27,701 nt of DNA from Gammaproteobacteria bacterium RIFCSPHIGHO2_12_FULL_37_14 (GTDB lineage: Bacteria > Pseudomonadota > Gammaproteobacteria > DSM-16500). The stretch is taken from NCBI GenBank assembly GCA_001801485.1, contig MGXV01000023.1:1-27701 (forward strand), in the 5' to 3' direction. The position numbers and the translations under genes are program-made. Within the stretch, counting starts at the first letter, position 1. Every line of letters starts with the position of its first letter. Under the pieces are notes generated by a model. The model was not told where the DNA came from. It searched no databases and was given only the letters and a program-made list of their open reading frames with translations. Positions 1-7,963 of this stretch are shown piece after piece.

Positions 1-1
1 A

Positions 2-196
2 TCTGCTACTGTACATTGGCTAAGGCACACTGGTATTTCTGATGATATCAATAAACGTGGCCGCCCTATTTCTCATGTGCGAGATGACGCTGGTCATAGT
101 TCAAGTGCTATTACAGTCCGATACAACGATATTGAATTAAAAGAAAGATATAAATCAGCAAAAAATAAAAAACTGATAAATAAAAATTTGGTTTAA
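2..196 (+). CDS. Tyrosine-type site-specific recombinase (phage integrase), C-terminal fragment
   Basis: Only the last 64 codons are in the window; the gene enters from the left edge and stops at TAA 194-196. The frame reads HWLRHTGISDD near its start, then DDAGHSSSAITVRY. These match the end of the catalytic domain of phage-type integrases: the H-x-x-R pair, the later G-H, and a Tyr about ten residues after it that would form the covalent link to DNA. The tail after the Tyr is short and basic, as usual. The enzyme would integrate or excise a mobile element, so an attachment site is expected nearby, but I see no repeated att core in this window. The following genes (a DUF218-like gene and a broken P-loop gene) may be its cargo. 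The family is fairly certain; whether the whole gene is intact cannot be judged. Confidence 0.8.
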   Translation, partial: SATVHWLRHTGISDDINKRGRPISHVRDDAGHSSSAITVRYNDIELKERYKSAKNKKLINKNLV

Positions 197-216
197 TGCC
201 CAAATTAAACTAAAGT

Positions 217-1134
217 TTAAAAACGTTTTCCTAATAAAAAACCTTTTTGAAATCCAAATTTCTCTTGTTTCGATTGTGTGTAAACATGATTTTTTTTATT
301 AAAAAAAAGATGTGATGATTTAATAGAACTCTTTGTGTTACTTTTGACAAAATTTTTGGCTAGCAATTGTAAGTTAAAACTCTTAATAAAAATTATTTGC
401 TCATCATTATAAAATGTATTTTTACTTTTAAGTTTAGCAATGCTAGGGTTTTCTCCAGACGAATAACTCATAAGACGCTCTCTTTCACCACATAAATCAT
501 CATCAATACCATTTCTTTGATATTTTCTATCTATTCCATGAAGAAAAATGAGTATACCTCCTAAACTATTACAGTCACCTTCTTTGTTTGTAATCTGAGG
601 AGAACTCAAACCAAATAATTTTTCTATTCGTGGTAAATGATAGGCGCTAGAGATAATAGCTAAATTATTACAAGAAAAGTTTTTCTCTTTAGATAAAAAA
701 TTAATGAGAGATATAACTTGTCCGCGTGTATTATCTTCTTCGATACTGCGGATAATAAACAAATGTTTTGGATAACGATATTGAGGAAGAATTAAAACAG
801 GGTTTAATAATTCATTTTTCAACTCGGCATTTTGGATAGCTGTGCCATTATAAAAGATGGGAATAGTACACTCTCCTGGAGTTAAATCTTCTACTTTTTT
901 ATTAGCTCTCAAGGCACTTATTTTTCTAGCTATTTTTATTCCTTTTATTAACCTTTTTATTGTGTCTTCATTATCAATCGGCCGAATATCAAAATGAGGC
1001 GAAATATTTTTCTGGTTTAAGCTTGTTCTACCTGTTAAAACCATAACCATCTCTATATCAGAAAATATAGAAGGGTTATGAGTAAAATGAATTTCTCGTT
1101 GCTCATTCGTTAGATTTTCAATTCTAACTTGCAT
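217..1134 (-). CDS. DUF218/YdcF-like protein with basic C-terminal extension
   Basis: A 305-residue protein starting at ATG 1134, with a modest GAG ribosome site about 8 nt upstream. No signal peptide or clear membrane helix is seen. The middle resembles the DUF218 (YdcF/SanA/ElyC-like) fold: a hydrophobic strand MVMVLTGR near residue 30, an acidic-polar EEDNTRGQ segment, then AIISSAYHLPRIEKLF, which resembles the family's conserved strand followed by a Tyr-His and Arg. YdcF-type proteins bind nucleotides such as SAM, but their reactions are mostly unknown. The last 80 or so residues are Lys- and Ser-rich and fall outside the domain. The gene converges on the integrase gene, 20 nt away, and follows the frameshifted P-loop gene on the same strand. 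The family assignment is from motif memory and is moderate; no function is claimed. Confidence 0.5.
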   Translation of the reverse strand: MQVRIENLTNEQREIHFTHNPSIFSDIEMVMVLTGRTSLNQKNISPHFDIRPIDNEDTIKRLIKGIKIARKISALRANKKVEDLTPGECTIPIFYNGTAIQNAELKNELLNPVLILPQYRYPKHLFIIRSIEEDNTRGQVISLINFLSKEKNFSCNNLAIISSAYHLPRIEKLFGLSSPQITNKEGDCNSLGGILIFLHGIDRKYQRNGIDDDLCGERERLMSYSSGENPSIAKLKSKNTFYNDEQIIFIKSFNLQLLAKNFVKSNTKSSIKSSHLFFNKKNHVYTQSKQEKFGFQKGFLLGKRF

Positions 1135-1176
1135 AGTTATCTCAAATTTATTGAATTAAACAATACATTTTTCTAA

Positions 1177-1533
1177 TCAGCCAATATGTATTGATTGTAA
1201 TTTTTTCACAATATTTTTTCGTAGCCAAGTATAGTTAGGCTCTACATTATACAAATTGATTACCGATTTGTCATCGTACATAAATAATAGTTTTCTTGTG
1301 ATACGTAAGGAGCATCACCAGCACCATATTTTTTCGTCAAATCAGCGCATCTTGGATTATCAGTAACTATGAAATCTAAACGTTCAGCTAGTTCTTTACG
1401 TATATCTGTATACCCAGTAATCATCGGTGCTTTTATTTTTTTAAGCAATTTTTTGACTTAAAGATTGCAAATAAGTTGTTTTTCCAACACCAGCTAGTCC
1501 GGAACCAATAATTAACGTTCTACCACTTATCAT
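1177..1533 (-). pseudogene. Frameshifted small P-loop NTPase/kinase-like gene
   Basis: Reading from ATG 1533, the first 30 codons give a clear Walker A loop (GLAGVGKTT) after a hydrophobic strand, then hit TAA at 1441-1443. The protein resumes one frame over next to a run of seven A's on the minus strand, with KKIKAPMITGYTDIRKEL and on to NENYY-like sequence around 1275. It shifts again near 1270 into a third frame (YDDKSVINLYN, then EPNYTWLRKNIVKKL) that ends at TGA 1177-1179. Joined, the pieces give about 118 residues of plausible protein. The best explanation is a P-loop kinase or ATPase gene with two indels. The kinase family cannot be named; programmed frameshifting or sequencing error is less likely but possible. 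It sits 43 nt upstream of the DUF218-like gene on the same strand. Confidence 0.55.
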
Positions 1534-1637
1534 ACGGTATTTTCCTAAATAATCTTCAGATTGGTACTCACATTGGCTGCAAAACTAGTTAAAAAATATT
1601 TCAAAATTAATGGTAGACAAGATTACTCACTAAAGCT

Positions 1638-1754
1638 ATGCTCCACAATATTTTATTAGTCGTCAAGGAGATGAAGAATATCAAAAATAAAAAAATTGCA
1701 CGTGTGACCAATTATTATAGTATGCAAGATTGGCTAAATCAGGTAAAAAATTAA
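1638..1754 (+). CDS. Possible 38-codon ORF overlapping the acetyltransferase start
   Basis: An open frame from ATG 1638, or from ATG 1671 directly after AAGGAG, runs to TAA 1752-1754. The last A of that stop is the first base of the acetyltransferase ATG (TAATG). The peptide is basic and resembles nothing I know. AAGGAG touches the ATG at 1671, which is too close for normal initiation. The arrangement could be translational coupling or chance; I give it little weight. Confidence 0.2.
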   Translation: MLHNILLVVKEMKNIKNKKIARVTNYYSMQDWLNQVKN

Positions 1755-2347
1755 TGAAACAAGATTTAAAAATCTTACGTTTAAAAGGTCAGGATACCAT
1801 ACCGTTTATTCCTGAACTAGCGAAATTAAGAATTGATATCTTTAAATCATATCCTTATTTATATGATGGTAATTTAGACTATGAATATAATTATCTTAAT
1901 ACTTATGTGAAATGCTCAGAAAGCATCATCGTCATAGTACTTGATCATGATAACGTGGTTGGCGCTTCTTCAGCCATTCCCCTTGAATCTGAAACAATTG
2001 AATTTCAAAAACCGTTTTTGGAAAATCATATCAATATTCGAGATGTTTTTTATTTTGGAGAATCTGTGCTGCAACCTAAATATCGTGGGCATGGCATTTA
2101 CCGGCATTTTTTCGCAGAACGTGAAACGGCAGCTAAAGAATATGGTTCTAAATTGGTTGCATTTGCAGCCATTGAAAGACCCCTCGATGACACAAAAAAA
2201 CCTAAAGATTATGTTCCATTAGATTCAGTTTGGAAACATTTTGGTTATGAAAAGCATCCCGAATTATGTATGTACTATGAGTGGAAAGAAATTGGCAAAG
2301 CGTTCCAAACTCCAAAACCGCTTATTTTTTGGTTAAAAAAATTATGA
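1754..2347 (+). CDS. GNAT-family N-acetyltransferase
   Basis: A 197-residue protein that would transfer an acetyl group from acetyl-CoA to an amine; the substrate is unknown. The acetyl-CoA loop is visible as QPKYRGHGIYRHFF around residue 117, fitting the family's Q/R-x-x-G-x-G pattern, and follows a beta strand with FGESVL. I chose ATG 1754 over the upstream in-frame TTG 1730: it has an AGG at 1741 with suitable spacing and begins the conserved fold directly. The stop TGA (2345-2347) overlaps the next gene's ATG (2344), so the two are almost certainly co-translated. In Bacillus YhcX and relatives a GNAT domain is fused to a carbon-nitrogen hydrolase, so this gene and the next look like an unfused form of that protein. 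Family sure, substrate unknown. Confidence 0.85.
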   Translation: MKQDLKILRLKGQDTIPFIPELAKLRIDIFKSYPYLYDGNLDYEYNYLNTYVKCSESIIVIVLDHDNVVGASSAIPLESETIEFQKPFLENHINIRDVFYFGESVLQPKYRGHGIYRHFFAERETAAKEYGSKLVAFAAIERPLDDTKKPKDYVPLDSVWKHFGYEKHPELCMYYEWKEIGKAFQTPKPLIFWLKKL

Positions 2348-3219
2348 TTAGAATTGCATGTTGCCAATACCAAATTGAAGAATTGCCTGCTTGGGAAAGT
2401 TATGTGGTTAAAACTGAACAATTGGTTATTGATGCCAAAAAAGAGGGAGCCACAATTCTGCTTATGCCTGAATATGCTGGTATAGAGATCGCATGCAAAA
2501 AATTTAATACAAATGGTGAATTATTTGCAACTTTACAGCCTCTCATTCCCAAATACATCGAATTTTATCAGAAATTGGCACAAACTAATCAAATTTACAT
2601 TCAAGCAGGAACGATTATTGAAAAAATTCAATCAGGTAAATTTATCAATCGAGCTTATATGTTTAGTCCGAATGGTTCGTATGAATACCAAGATAAATTA
2701 CAACTGACAGAATATGAAAAAAGCATAAACTTATTGCAGCATGGAGATCAGCAGAAAATTTTTGAAACATCATTAGGAAAAATTGGCATTGCAGTTTGTT
2801 ATGACAGCGAATTTCCAGAAATTATTCGACGGCTTGTGCAACATGGTGCATCGATCATTTTAGTGCCAAGCTATTCGACCACTCTTGCGAGTTATAATAG
2901 GGTTTTTCTTTCTTGTCGTGCTAGAGCTATTGAAAATCAATGTTATATCGCTATTTCTTACGTTATAAACAAAGTTGATTTGAGTGGAGAACTTGATGAT
3001 ACATATGGACAGGCAGCAATTCTTGGGCCTGCGGATATAGGATTTCCTGATGATGGTATTATTACCCAGGGACAAATGAACCAACCTATGCTTATCACTG
3101 GAAAATTATCTTTAGAAGCCATTGCTTTGGTACGTAAAGAAGGGCAAGTACACAATTTCGAAGATTCAGTGCGGTTTACTCAAATTAATAAAGAGGAGAT
3201 GAGATTTGTCCCCTTTTGA
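2344..3219 (+). CDS. Carbon-nitrogen hydrolase (nitrilase superfamily amidohydrolase)
   Basis: A 291-residue cytoplasmic hydrolase with the complete nitrilase catalytic triad: Glu43 in LLMPEYAG, Lys118 in YQDKLQLTEYEK and Cys152 in GIAVCYDSEFPE. These enzymes cleave amides through a cysteine thioester. The motif context and the partner gene fit the Rim1/YhcX-like nitrilase branch, whose substrate is not established. I start it at ATG 2344, which makes a 4-nt ATGA overlap with the acetyltransferase; a longer frame from 2281 would duplicate coding sequence of the neighbour. A longer extension is unlikely because MIRIACCQYQ is a typical nitrilase N-terminus. The length is normal for a single domain. 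Co-translation suggests that acetylation and amide hydrolysis act on the same metabolite, but that is inference. Confidence 0.9.
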   Translation: MIRIACCQYQIEELPAWESYVVKTEQLVIDAKKEGATILLMPEYAGIEIACKKFNTNGELFATLQPLIPKYIEFYQKLAQTNQIYIQAGTIIEKIQSGKFINRAYMFSPNGSYEYQDKLQLTEYEKSINLLQHGDQQKIFETSLGKIGIAVCYDSEFPEIIRRLVQHGASIILVPSYSTTLASYNRVFLSCRARAIENQCYIAISYVINKVDLSGELDDTYGQAAILGPADIGFPDDGIITQGQMNQPMLITGKLSLEAIALVRKEGQVHNFEDSVRFTQINKEEMRFVPF

Positions 3220-3256
3220 CCAGGATAGGGGCCGAACCCTGACCAAATTCTTAGTC

Positions 3257-3476
3257 TTTCCTTAAATTCCCTAGTACATTTATCCATTCTGGTTGTTTGG
3301 AGTGTGACAATGAGTTTCCTGCTCTTGATGAGATGATTGAGATGATTGAGATGATTGAAAAAAATTTGAGCTAGATTGAGAATGAGCGCCATTACCTTCT
3401 GCATGGCGAGAGAATGCTTGTCCTCTTTCAAGTTTTGTAATCCTTTCTTCAAAACGTTTTTCTTGCTCTTTCATTT
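3257..3476. repeat. Direct repeat copy A (shared 3' end of the effector-like genes)
   Basis: About 220 bp at the 3' end of the J-domain gene, repeated in the same orientation at 5188-5413. Both encode the same coiled-coil and Ser/Gln-rich tail on the minus strand. Copy A has the stop codon at 3280-3282; in copy B a single A-to-T difference lets translation run a few codons further. Differences are mostly substitutions plus a short insertion in copy B and extra 9-bp units in copy A. Confidence 0.9.
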
Positions 3477-5241
3477 GCTCGTTAAACCATTTTTCAAAAT
3501 TTTCTCCTTCTCTTCTTGTCTCTTTATATTCCTTAGCAATATCACTTAAATCTGTCGATGTGAATTGAGAATAGGCTTGACTATCTTTAATATCTTTAAA
3601 TTTCTGGAGTTGCTGATAGACCTCTTGCAACTGTTGAAAAATTTCCTTGGCTTTCTCGGGAGACACATCATGCTTTTTATCTGGATGACAGTATTTTGCT
3701 TTTTTCTTATAAGCCTTTCGAATCATAGACCAATAAATTGCTTGCTCGGGATCTAATCCTAGTTGTTTGCATGCTTTTCTATCTTCCTCTGTCAATTGTA
3801 AAATCGGTTCGACTACTGGCAGCGTCAGTTCCGCTCGAGAAGCATTCGCTTCGTTAGATCTTAAGTCTTCAATCAATGTGTAATAGCTGTTTATTAAATT
3901 ACGTAATGTTTTTGCATAAGATGCATCTGTAGGATCATCTAAATGGATCGGTGCACTCATTAATCCTAATTGATTAATGCGCGTTTGTAATGCTTCAAGT
4001 GTGTCATGAATAGTTTGACTAATATTTAATAATTGCTCTTTTGCATCTACATAACGATTATTGAGTCTACCAAAATGCTCGTCAATTTCTCGGGATTCCT
4101 TTTGATATTCTCTCCATATTGGAATTAAAATGCGTAAACGATTTTCGGCTTGAATCGGGATAGGAATATCATTCTGATCCTGACCCTTCTTATTACTATC
4201 ATTTAATAAATCACGTAAGTTAATTGCTATCTTTTTTAGCCACTCCGTCAAATCATTATTAGGTTTGGTTATTCCATCATCATTTAATTGAATCAAATCA
4301 CGCACACATTTTCGGTATATGTTCCAAACTTCTTTATCCACTTTCTCGCCATTTTGCTTTGCGCCAAGCATTAACCCTTCACTCAACAATTGACTCAATT
4401 CATTCCAACTACTTGACTCAAATATTTTATTTGTAACCAACTTTTCCAAGTATAATTTTAATGATTGATAATAGACTAAACGTCTGTGTTTCGTATATTC
4501 AGGATCTTTGGTTTGATTAAATCGTCCTAACCAACCTGGAAATGCTTTGTAGGCCTTATCATTCAGGGTGGTTATCGCTAATTTCTCTCGAAATGCTTGA
4601 CAGGCTGGCTCCGATATTAGTTCGAGTCGTTGAGCAAGTGCTGCATGAGTTTCCGTTTTGAAAATAGAAACCTTCTCTTTTCCATGCTGATCTAAATAAG
4701 AGAGTATCTTTCTAAAGATACTCCGAATCGCGCTCCCTAAGGTAATAAAATTATGACGAGCAACTGAACTTTCCATAGGCTTCATCCTCTTGATGTGCGC
4801 TACGACTTGTTTTTGTATGGTACTTAATTGCCAACGGCGTATGGATATAAAACTCAGCGTTTTTTGAAGCTTATGTAATGCCTGTGCTATATTTGTCAGT
4901 TGCTGTTTATTCCATTTCTTATTAGCCTCACAGGCTAATGCTAACTCTTGATGAGCATGTATTCGTTTTAAACGAGTAATGGGCTGAGTCAACCAAGCCC
5001 ATAGTCGTTTATACCAAACCTTTTGCGCATACTCTCTTAAAAACTGTTCGAGAATATTAGGCCCTGCTACTTCCTCTGTAGCACGCCCTTTGTCATACTG
5101 GCTCATCCATGTATTAACCCACACCTGACGACTAGCATAACCCCAAGCCGGTTGATCATATAAATAAGCCTCATTCCAAATGATAGTTTTCCTTAATTTC
5201 CCTAGTACATTTTTCCATTCTGGTTGTCTGGAGTGTGGCAA
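3280..5241 (-). CDS. Large effector-like protein with an internal J-domain; probably 5'-truncated
   Basis: A frame of up to 653 residues. A J-domain lies at about residues 487-545: it has a basic helix (RKAYKKKAKYCHPDKK) with the HPD triad at 519-521, the motif that stimulates Hsp70 ATPase. The protein is therefore expected to recruit an Hsp70 (DnaK, or a host Hsp70 if secreted). The first 480 residues are helical, Trp- and Gln-rich and unrecognised. After the J-domain come a charged coiled coil (EQMKEQEKRFEERI) and a Ser/Gln tail shared with the upstream gene. The longest frame begins at TTG 5241 inside the previous gene, reading its repeat in another frame, so the first 16 or so codons are not credible ancestral coding. 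GTG 5124 and ATG 5106 are alternatives, none with a strong ribosome site. A type IV effector role is inference. Confidence 0.65.
   Translation of the reverse strand: MPHSRQPEWKNVLGKLRKTIIWNEAYLYDQPAWGYASRQVWVNTWMSQYDKGRATEEVAGPNILEQFLREYAQKVWYKRLWAWLTQPITRLKRIHAHQELALACEANKKWNKQQLTNIAQALHKLQKTLSFISIRRWQLSTIQKQVVAHIKRMKPMESSVARHNFITLGSAIRSIFRKILSYLDQHGKEKVSIFKTETHAALAQRLELISEPACQAFREKLAITTLNDKAYKAFPGWLGRFNQTKDPEYTKHRRLVYYQSLKLYLEKLVTNKIFESSSWNELSQLLSEGLMLGAKQNGEKVDKEVWNIYRKCVRDLIQLNDDGITKPNNDLTEWLKKIAINLRDLLNDSNKKGQDQNDIPIPIQAENRLRILIPIWREYQKESREIDEHFGRLNNRYVDAKEQLLNISQTIHDTLEALQTRINQLGLMSAPIHLDDPTDASYAKTLRNLINSYYTLIEDLRSNEANASRAELTLPVVEPILQLTEEDRKACKQLGLDPEQAIYWSMIRKAYKKKAKYCHPDKKHDVSPEKAKEIFQQLQEVYQQLQKFKDIKDSQAYSQFTSTDLSDIAKEYKETRREGENFEKWFNEQMKEQEKRFEERITKLERGQAFSRHAEGNGAHSQSSSNFFQSSQSSQSSHQEQETHCHTPNNQNG
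3331..3357. repeat. 9-bp tandem repeat, three copies
   Basis: Three perfect copies of AGATGATTG on the plus strand within the J-domain gene's 3' end. On the coding strand each adds a Gln-Ser-Ser unit to the tail. Repeat copy B near 5290 has fewer units, so this is a length-variable minisatellite. Confidence 0.9.
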
Positions 5242-5413
5242 TGAGTTTCCCCCTCTTTACCTCCCTGCTTTTGATGAGCAGATTGAGATGATTGAAAAAA
5301 ATTTGAGCTAGATTGAGAATGAGAGCTATTACCTTCTGCATGACGAGAGAATGCTTGTCCTCTTTCAAGTTGTGCAATCCTTTCTTCAAAACGTTTTTCT
5401 TGCTCTTTCATTT
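5188..5413. repeat. Direct repeat copy B (shared 3' end of the effector-like genes)
   Basis: Second copy of the approximately 220-bp repeat at 3257-3476, forming the end of the upstream effector-like gene and running 13-14 nt past its stop. The downstream gene's longest frame opens inside this copy, which is what a recombination between two 3' repeats would leave. The match ends at about 5413, in the coiled-coil coding region. Confidence 0.9.
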
Positions 5414-7202
5414 CTTCTTTTATTCGCTTTTCTCGCTCTCGCATTTCCTCTCTCAACAATTCATTTTCTTTCCTTAATATATCACTCGGATCGACAAGCT
5501 TGTGATAATCTATATTTTTATTAATTTGATTTAGGAATTTTTCTATCATATTATGCAGTTTACTTCCATTTATCGCACCTCGATTACTATTTCTTAGAAT
5601 TTTTTTCATGTCGTCATAAAAATTTAAAGGTTTTCCTTTTAATGCTTCGTCCGTTATTTCTAAATATAGCTTGCTTTCTTTTTTACGTTCTCTAAAATCT
5701 TCTTCAATTTTAAATAGATTGAGAAAAAATAAACGAATATTATACTTCCACAAGTGCCGCCGTGATTCGTATTCTTTGTCCCGTATTTCCCATGATTCCA
5801 TGTATCGTAGTAGTTTAATCCGCATGTCTATCAGTAATTCATATACGCTAGAGCTATCGTCAATAGTTTTTATCATTTGACGAGCAGAATTAACCGTTTG
5901 AGGATCTCTATGAAGAGTCGCTTCTTCATAAAGACTAGCATATCGACCAATATGATCTTTGATTTGACAGTTTATTTCTCGTCTATTTTTAAAAAATAAG
6001 TAAATATCTTTATTTTGATACCATATAGCAAGCAACGTTAAATTACGTCCTTCTTCATCTTCATAATCAGTTTCAATGCTGCCAGCCATCGTTTTTAAAT
6101 GTTCCTTCGTTAGTTGTTTCCGATATTTTATCGGTAATCCTACCATATCAATTTTATTTTTTGTCGCTGATATACGATTAATTAGATTATCGCGATAAGC
6201 ATTTTTCTTTTCCACTAATTCAGCTTTTTTGATTTTATAGGTTGCATGATCAATATAATGCACATATATGGCCCGTGCACGTGGAATCAGCTCCGCATAA
6301 GAATTAATTTTATTATCTATACTCTGCAAAAACTTAGGAATATCATTCACGTGTTGAATATTAAAAAAACTTTCTTCTAAATGATCGCGTGTTTCTGGCC
6401 AAAATTTTCTAATGAGACCAATTACGGCGAGTGATTCAACATGTTTATTTTGTTTACTTACTAGATATTTACTGATTTCTTCTTCAAGATTTCTCGTCAT
6501 GGAAGCGGATCTTGTTTGAAATTTATTTAAAAAATATGTTTTGAACTCATCTGCATCTTCACTGGTTTGTTCCTCTTTATATCCTTCTATTATTTCTTTT
6601 GCAATTATAAGTAATTTTTGAGCTATAGTAAATGCGAGTATTGACCGTTGTTGCTCCTGTAACTGATGGCTATTATTAATTTTTACGAGATTGAATACTG
6701 CTTGTTCTTCTACTGCAAACTCAGAATCATAATTTACCAGTAATTTTACTAAATCAAAATATTTGGAATCTCCGGCTTTTATACCTTCTAAAAGAACATC
6801 AATAGCATATTGTTGAATTTCTTTACGAGTATTAGGAAATGCTTGTGGTATTGTTTCTTGAAGACTCACTTCTTTTTGTTGAAGCGATTCTGATAAATTT
6901 AACCGACCAGACAATTGAATATACATCTCTTCTAAAGCTGAAAGATCTGAGGTGTAATGAAATTCAGGTGATTCACTTGCAAATTGCTTAACAAAAGATT
7001 GAATGATTATTTCTGAATTTTCGCTATTCGTTTCATAATCAGATTCTTCTTCTATCAATACGTGCCATTTTTTCGCTGTATTACCTTTAGGAGACTCAGG
7101 AGATAGTAGATCATCTAGTAGAACATCCTCAAATCTACTTTCCACCTTAGATTGCATTTCAACATTTACATCATTTTTAGGTTTATTAAAAGTTGATTTC
7201 AT
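5202..7202 (-). CDS. Large coiled-coil, effector-like protein of unknown function
   Basis: A 666-residue hydrophilic protein starting at ATG 7202, with a good AGAGG ribosome site 7 nt upstream. I recognise no catalytic domain. The first 90 or so residues are acidic and Ser-rich and look disordered; the centre is mainly helical. Residues from about 575 form a strongly charged coiled coil (REEMREREKRIKEEM). The end is a Ser/Gln/His-rich tail with NFFQSSQS and THCHTP, nearly identical to the tail of the next gene. No signal peptide or membrane span is seen. Long coiled-coil proteins without a Sec signal, with a short tail shared by neighbours, are typical of Dot/Icm-type secreted effectors, and the tail could carry the secretion signal. 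That role is inferred from style only. A palindrome lies 53-72 nt upstream. Confidence 0.7.
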   Translation of the reverse strand: MKSTFNKPKNDVNVEMQSKVESRFEDVLLDDLLSPESPKGNTAKKWHVLIEEESDYETNSENSEIIIQSFVKQFASESPEFHYTSDLSALEEMYIQLSGRLNLSESLQQKEVSLQETIPQAFPNTRKEIQQYAIDVLLEGIKAGDSKYFDLVKLLVNYDSEFAVEEQAVFNLVKINNSHQLQEQQRSILAFTIAQKLLIIAKEIIEGYKEEQTSEDADEFKTYFLNKFQTRSASMTRNLEEEISKYLVSKQNKHVESLAVIGLIRKFWPETRDHLEESFFNIQHVNDIPKFLQSIDNKINSYAELIPRARAIYVHYIDHATYKIKKAELVEKKNAYRDNLINRISATKNKIDMVGLPIKYRKQLTKEHLKTMAGSIETDYEDEEGRNLTLLAIWYQNKDIYLFFKNRREINCQIKDHIGRYASLYEEATLHRDPQTVNSARQMIKTIDDSSSVYELLIDMRIKLLRYMESWEIRDKEYESRRHLWKYNIRLFFLNLFKIEEDFRERKKESKLYLEITDEALKGKPLNFYDDMKKILRNSNRGAINGSKLHNMIEKFLNQINKNIDYHKLVDPSDILRKENELLREEMREREKRIKEEMKEQEKRFEERIAQLERGQAFSRHAEGNSSHSQSSSNFFQSSQSAHQKQGGKEGETHCHTPDNQNGKMY

Positions 7203-7254
7203 CGTTAACCTCTCATATAAAATATTTCATCTATGAATCATTGTCATTTATTGG

Positions 7255-7274
7255 CTTGATTAAATGTAATCAAG
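7255..7274. promoter_or_regulatory. Perfect palindrome upstream of the 7202 gene (possible operator)
   Basis: CTTGATTA, a 4-nt spacer, then TAATCAAG: a perfect 8-bp inverted repeat 53-72 nt before the start at 7202, with a further half-site CTTGATT at 7288-7294. The size and position suit a repressor or activator site; no regulator is identified. The rest of the 344-nt gap 7203-7546 shows only the terminator at 7497-7518 and AT-rich sequence. Confidence 0.35.
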
Positions 7275-7496
7275 AAAAATTTCAGTTCTTGATTCGCCTG
7301 TCTTTTCCTTAAGAGGTTAACTCGAGGTATGCTATCCCATTCCTGCTGGAGTATAGGACGAATAGTTTATATTTCTAAAAAGAATGGCATTGTCTTCGTT
7401 CTTTTTGAGTAGGAATATAGATAAAAGATGTAATTGGTGTGAGATATTTGCTTATAGTTTTGATTAAAAATTAATCTAATATATGCGTATGAAAAC

Positions 7497-7518
7497 CTCG
7501 TGGCTTTTTAGCCACGAG
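7497..7518 (-). terminator. Intrinsic terminator after the CBS-domain gene
   Basis: A perfect 9-bp stem (CTCGTGGCT / AGCCACGAG) with a 4-nt loop, about 29 nt past the stop of the CBS gene. On the minus strand it is followed by GTTTTC, a short U-tract, so it would end transcripts of the CBS gene and separate it from the effector-like pair. Confidence 0.7.
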
Positions 7519-7546
7519 TCACTCACACGATTAGGTATTATCTTTA

Positions 7547-7963
7547 CTACTCTTGCGACACAGCATCAGTCAGTTCACTACATAACTTCGCATTTTTCGA
7601 TTTAGTTGCAATATCACCTAGTGAAATGACACCGGTCATACGTTTATCCTCATTGAGGACAACAAGACGACGAATCTGTAATTTTTCCATTTGTTGAACT
7701 ATTTTTTCGAGACTATCTTTTTCAAAACAATAATGAATACCTTTAGACATCACATCCCGCAATGTGGTTTTATTAGGATCTTTTCCTTCTGATACCGCTT
7801 TAATCGTAATATCGCGATCAGTCACTGCACCAATTAAACGATCACTCTCGCCAACTGGAATAAAACCATAATCATGTGTTCGCATTTGATCTGCTGCTTG
7901 CTTTAAAGTAGCAGTCGGTGGAAGAAATTCAGGTTTTTTGGACATAATATCTTTTGCCAACAT
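7547..7963 (-). CDS. Paired CBS-domain protein
   Basis: A 138-residue protein consisting almost entirely of two CBS motifs (a Bateman module): DIMSKKPEFLPPTATL... with DRLIGAVTDRDI in the first half, and DVMSKGIHYC... with DKRMTGVISLGDIA in the second. Such small proteins bind adenosyl nucleotides (AMP, ATP, SAM or NADH, depending on the member) and act as energy or stress sensors; the ligand here is unknown. I start it at ATG 7963, which has an ideal AGGAGG with 5-nt spacing; a longer in-frame start at 7990 would place that site inside the gene. It is a single-gene unit with its own terminator at 7497-7518. No membrane or catalytic domain is attached. Confidence 0.9.
   Translation of the reverse strand: MLAKDIMSKKPEFLPPTATLKQAADQMRTHDYGFIPVGESDRLIGAVTDRDITIKAVSEGKDPNKTTLRDVMSKGIHYCFEKDSLEKIVQQMEKLQIRRLVVLNEDKRMTGVISLGDIATKSKNAKLCSELTDAVSQE

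Noticed and set aside
3205..3256. GC-richer stretch between the nitrilase and the J-domain gene, with GGTCAGG and GGTCAAAAGGGG-like words.
   Set aside because: It resembles repetitive-extragenic sequence but forms no convincing stem and has no second copy here.
7463..7482. TTAAT-rich words reminiscent of a PmrA box.
   Set aside because: Too degenerate in AT-rich DNA and about 260 nt from the nearest effector-like start.
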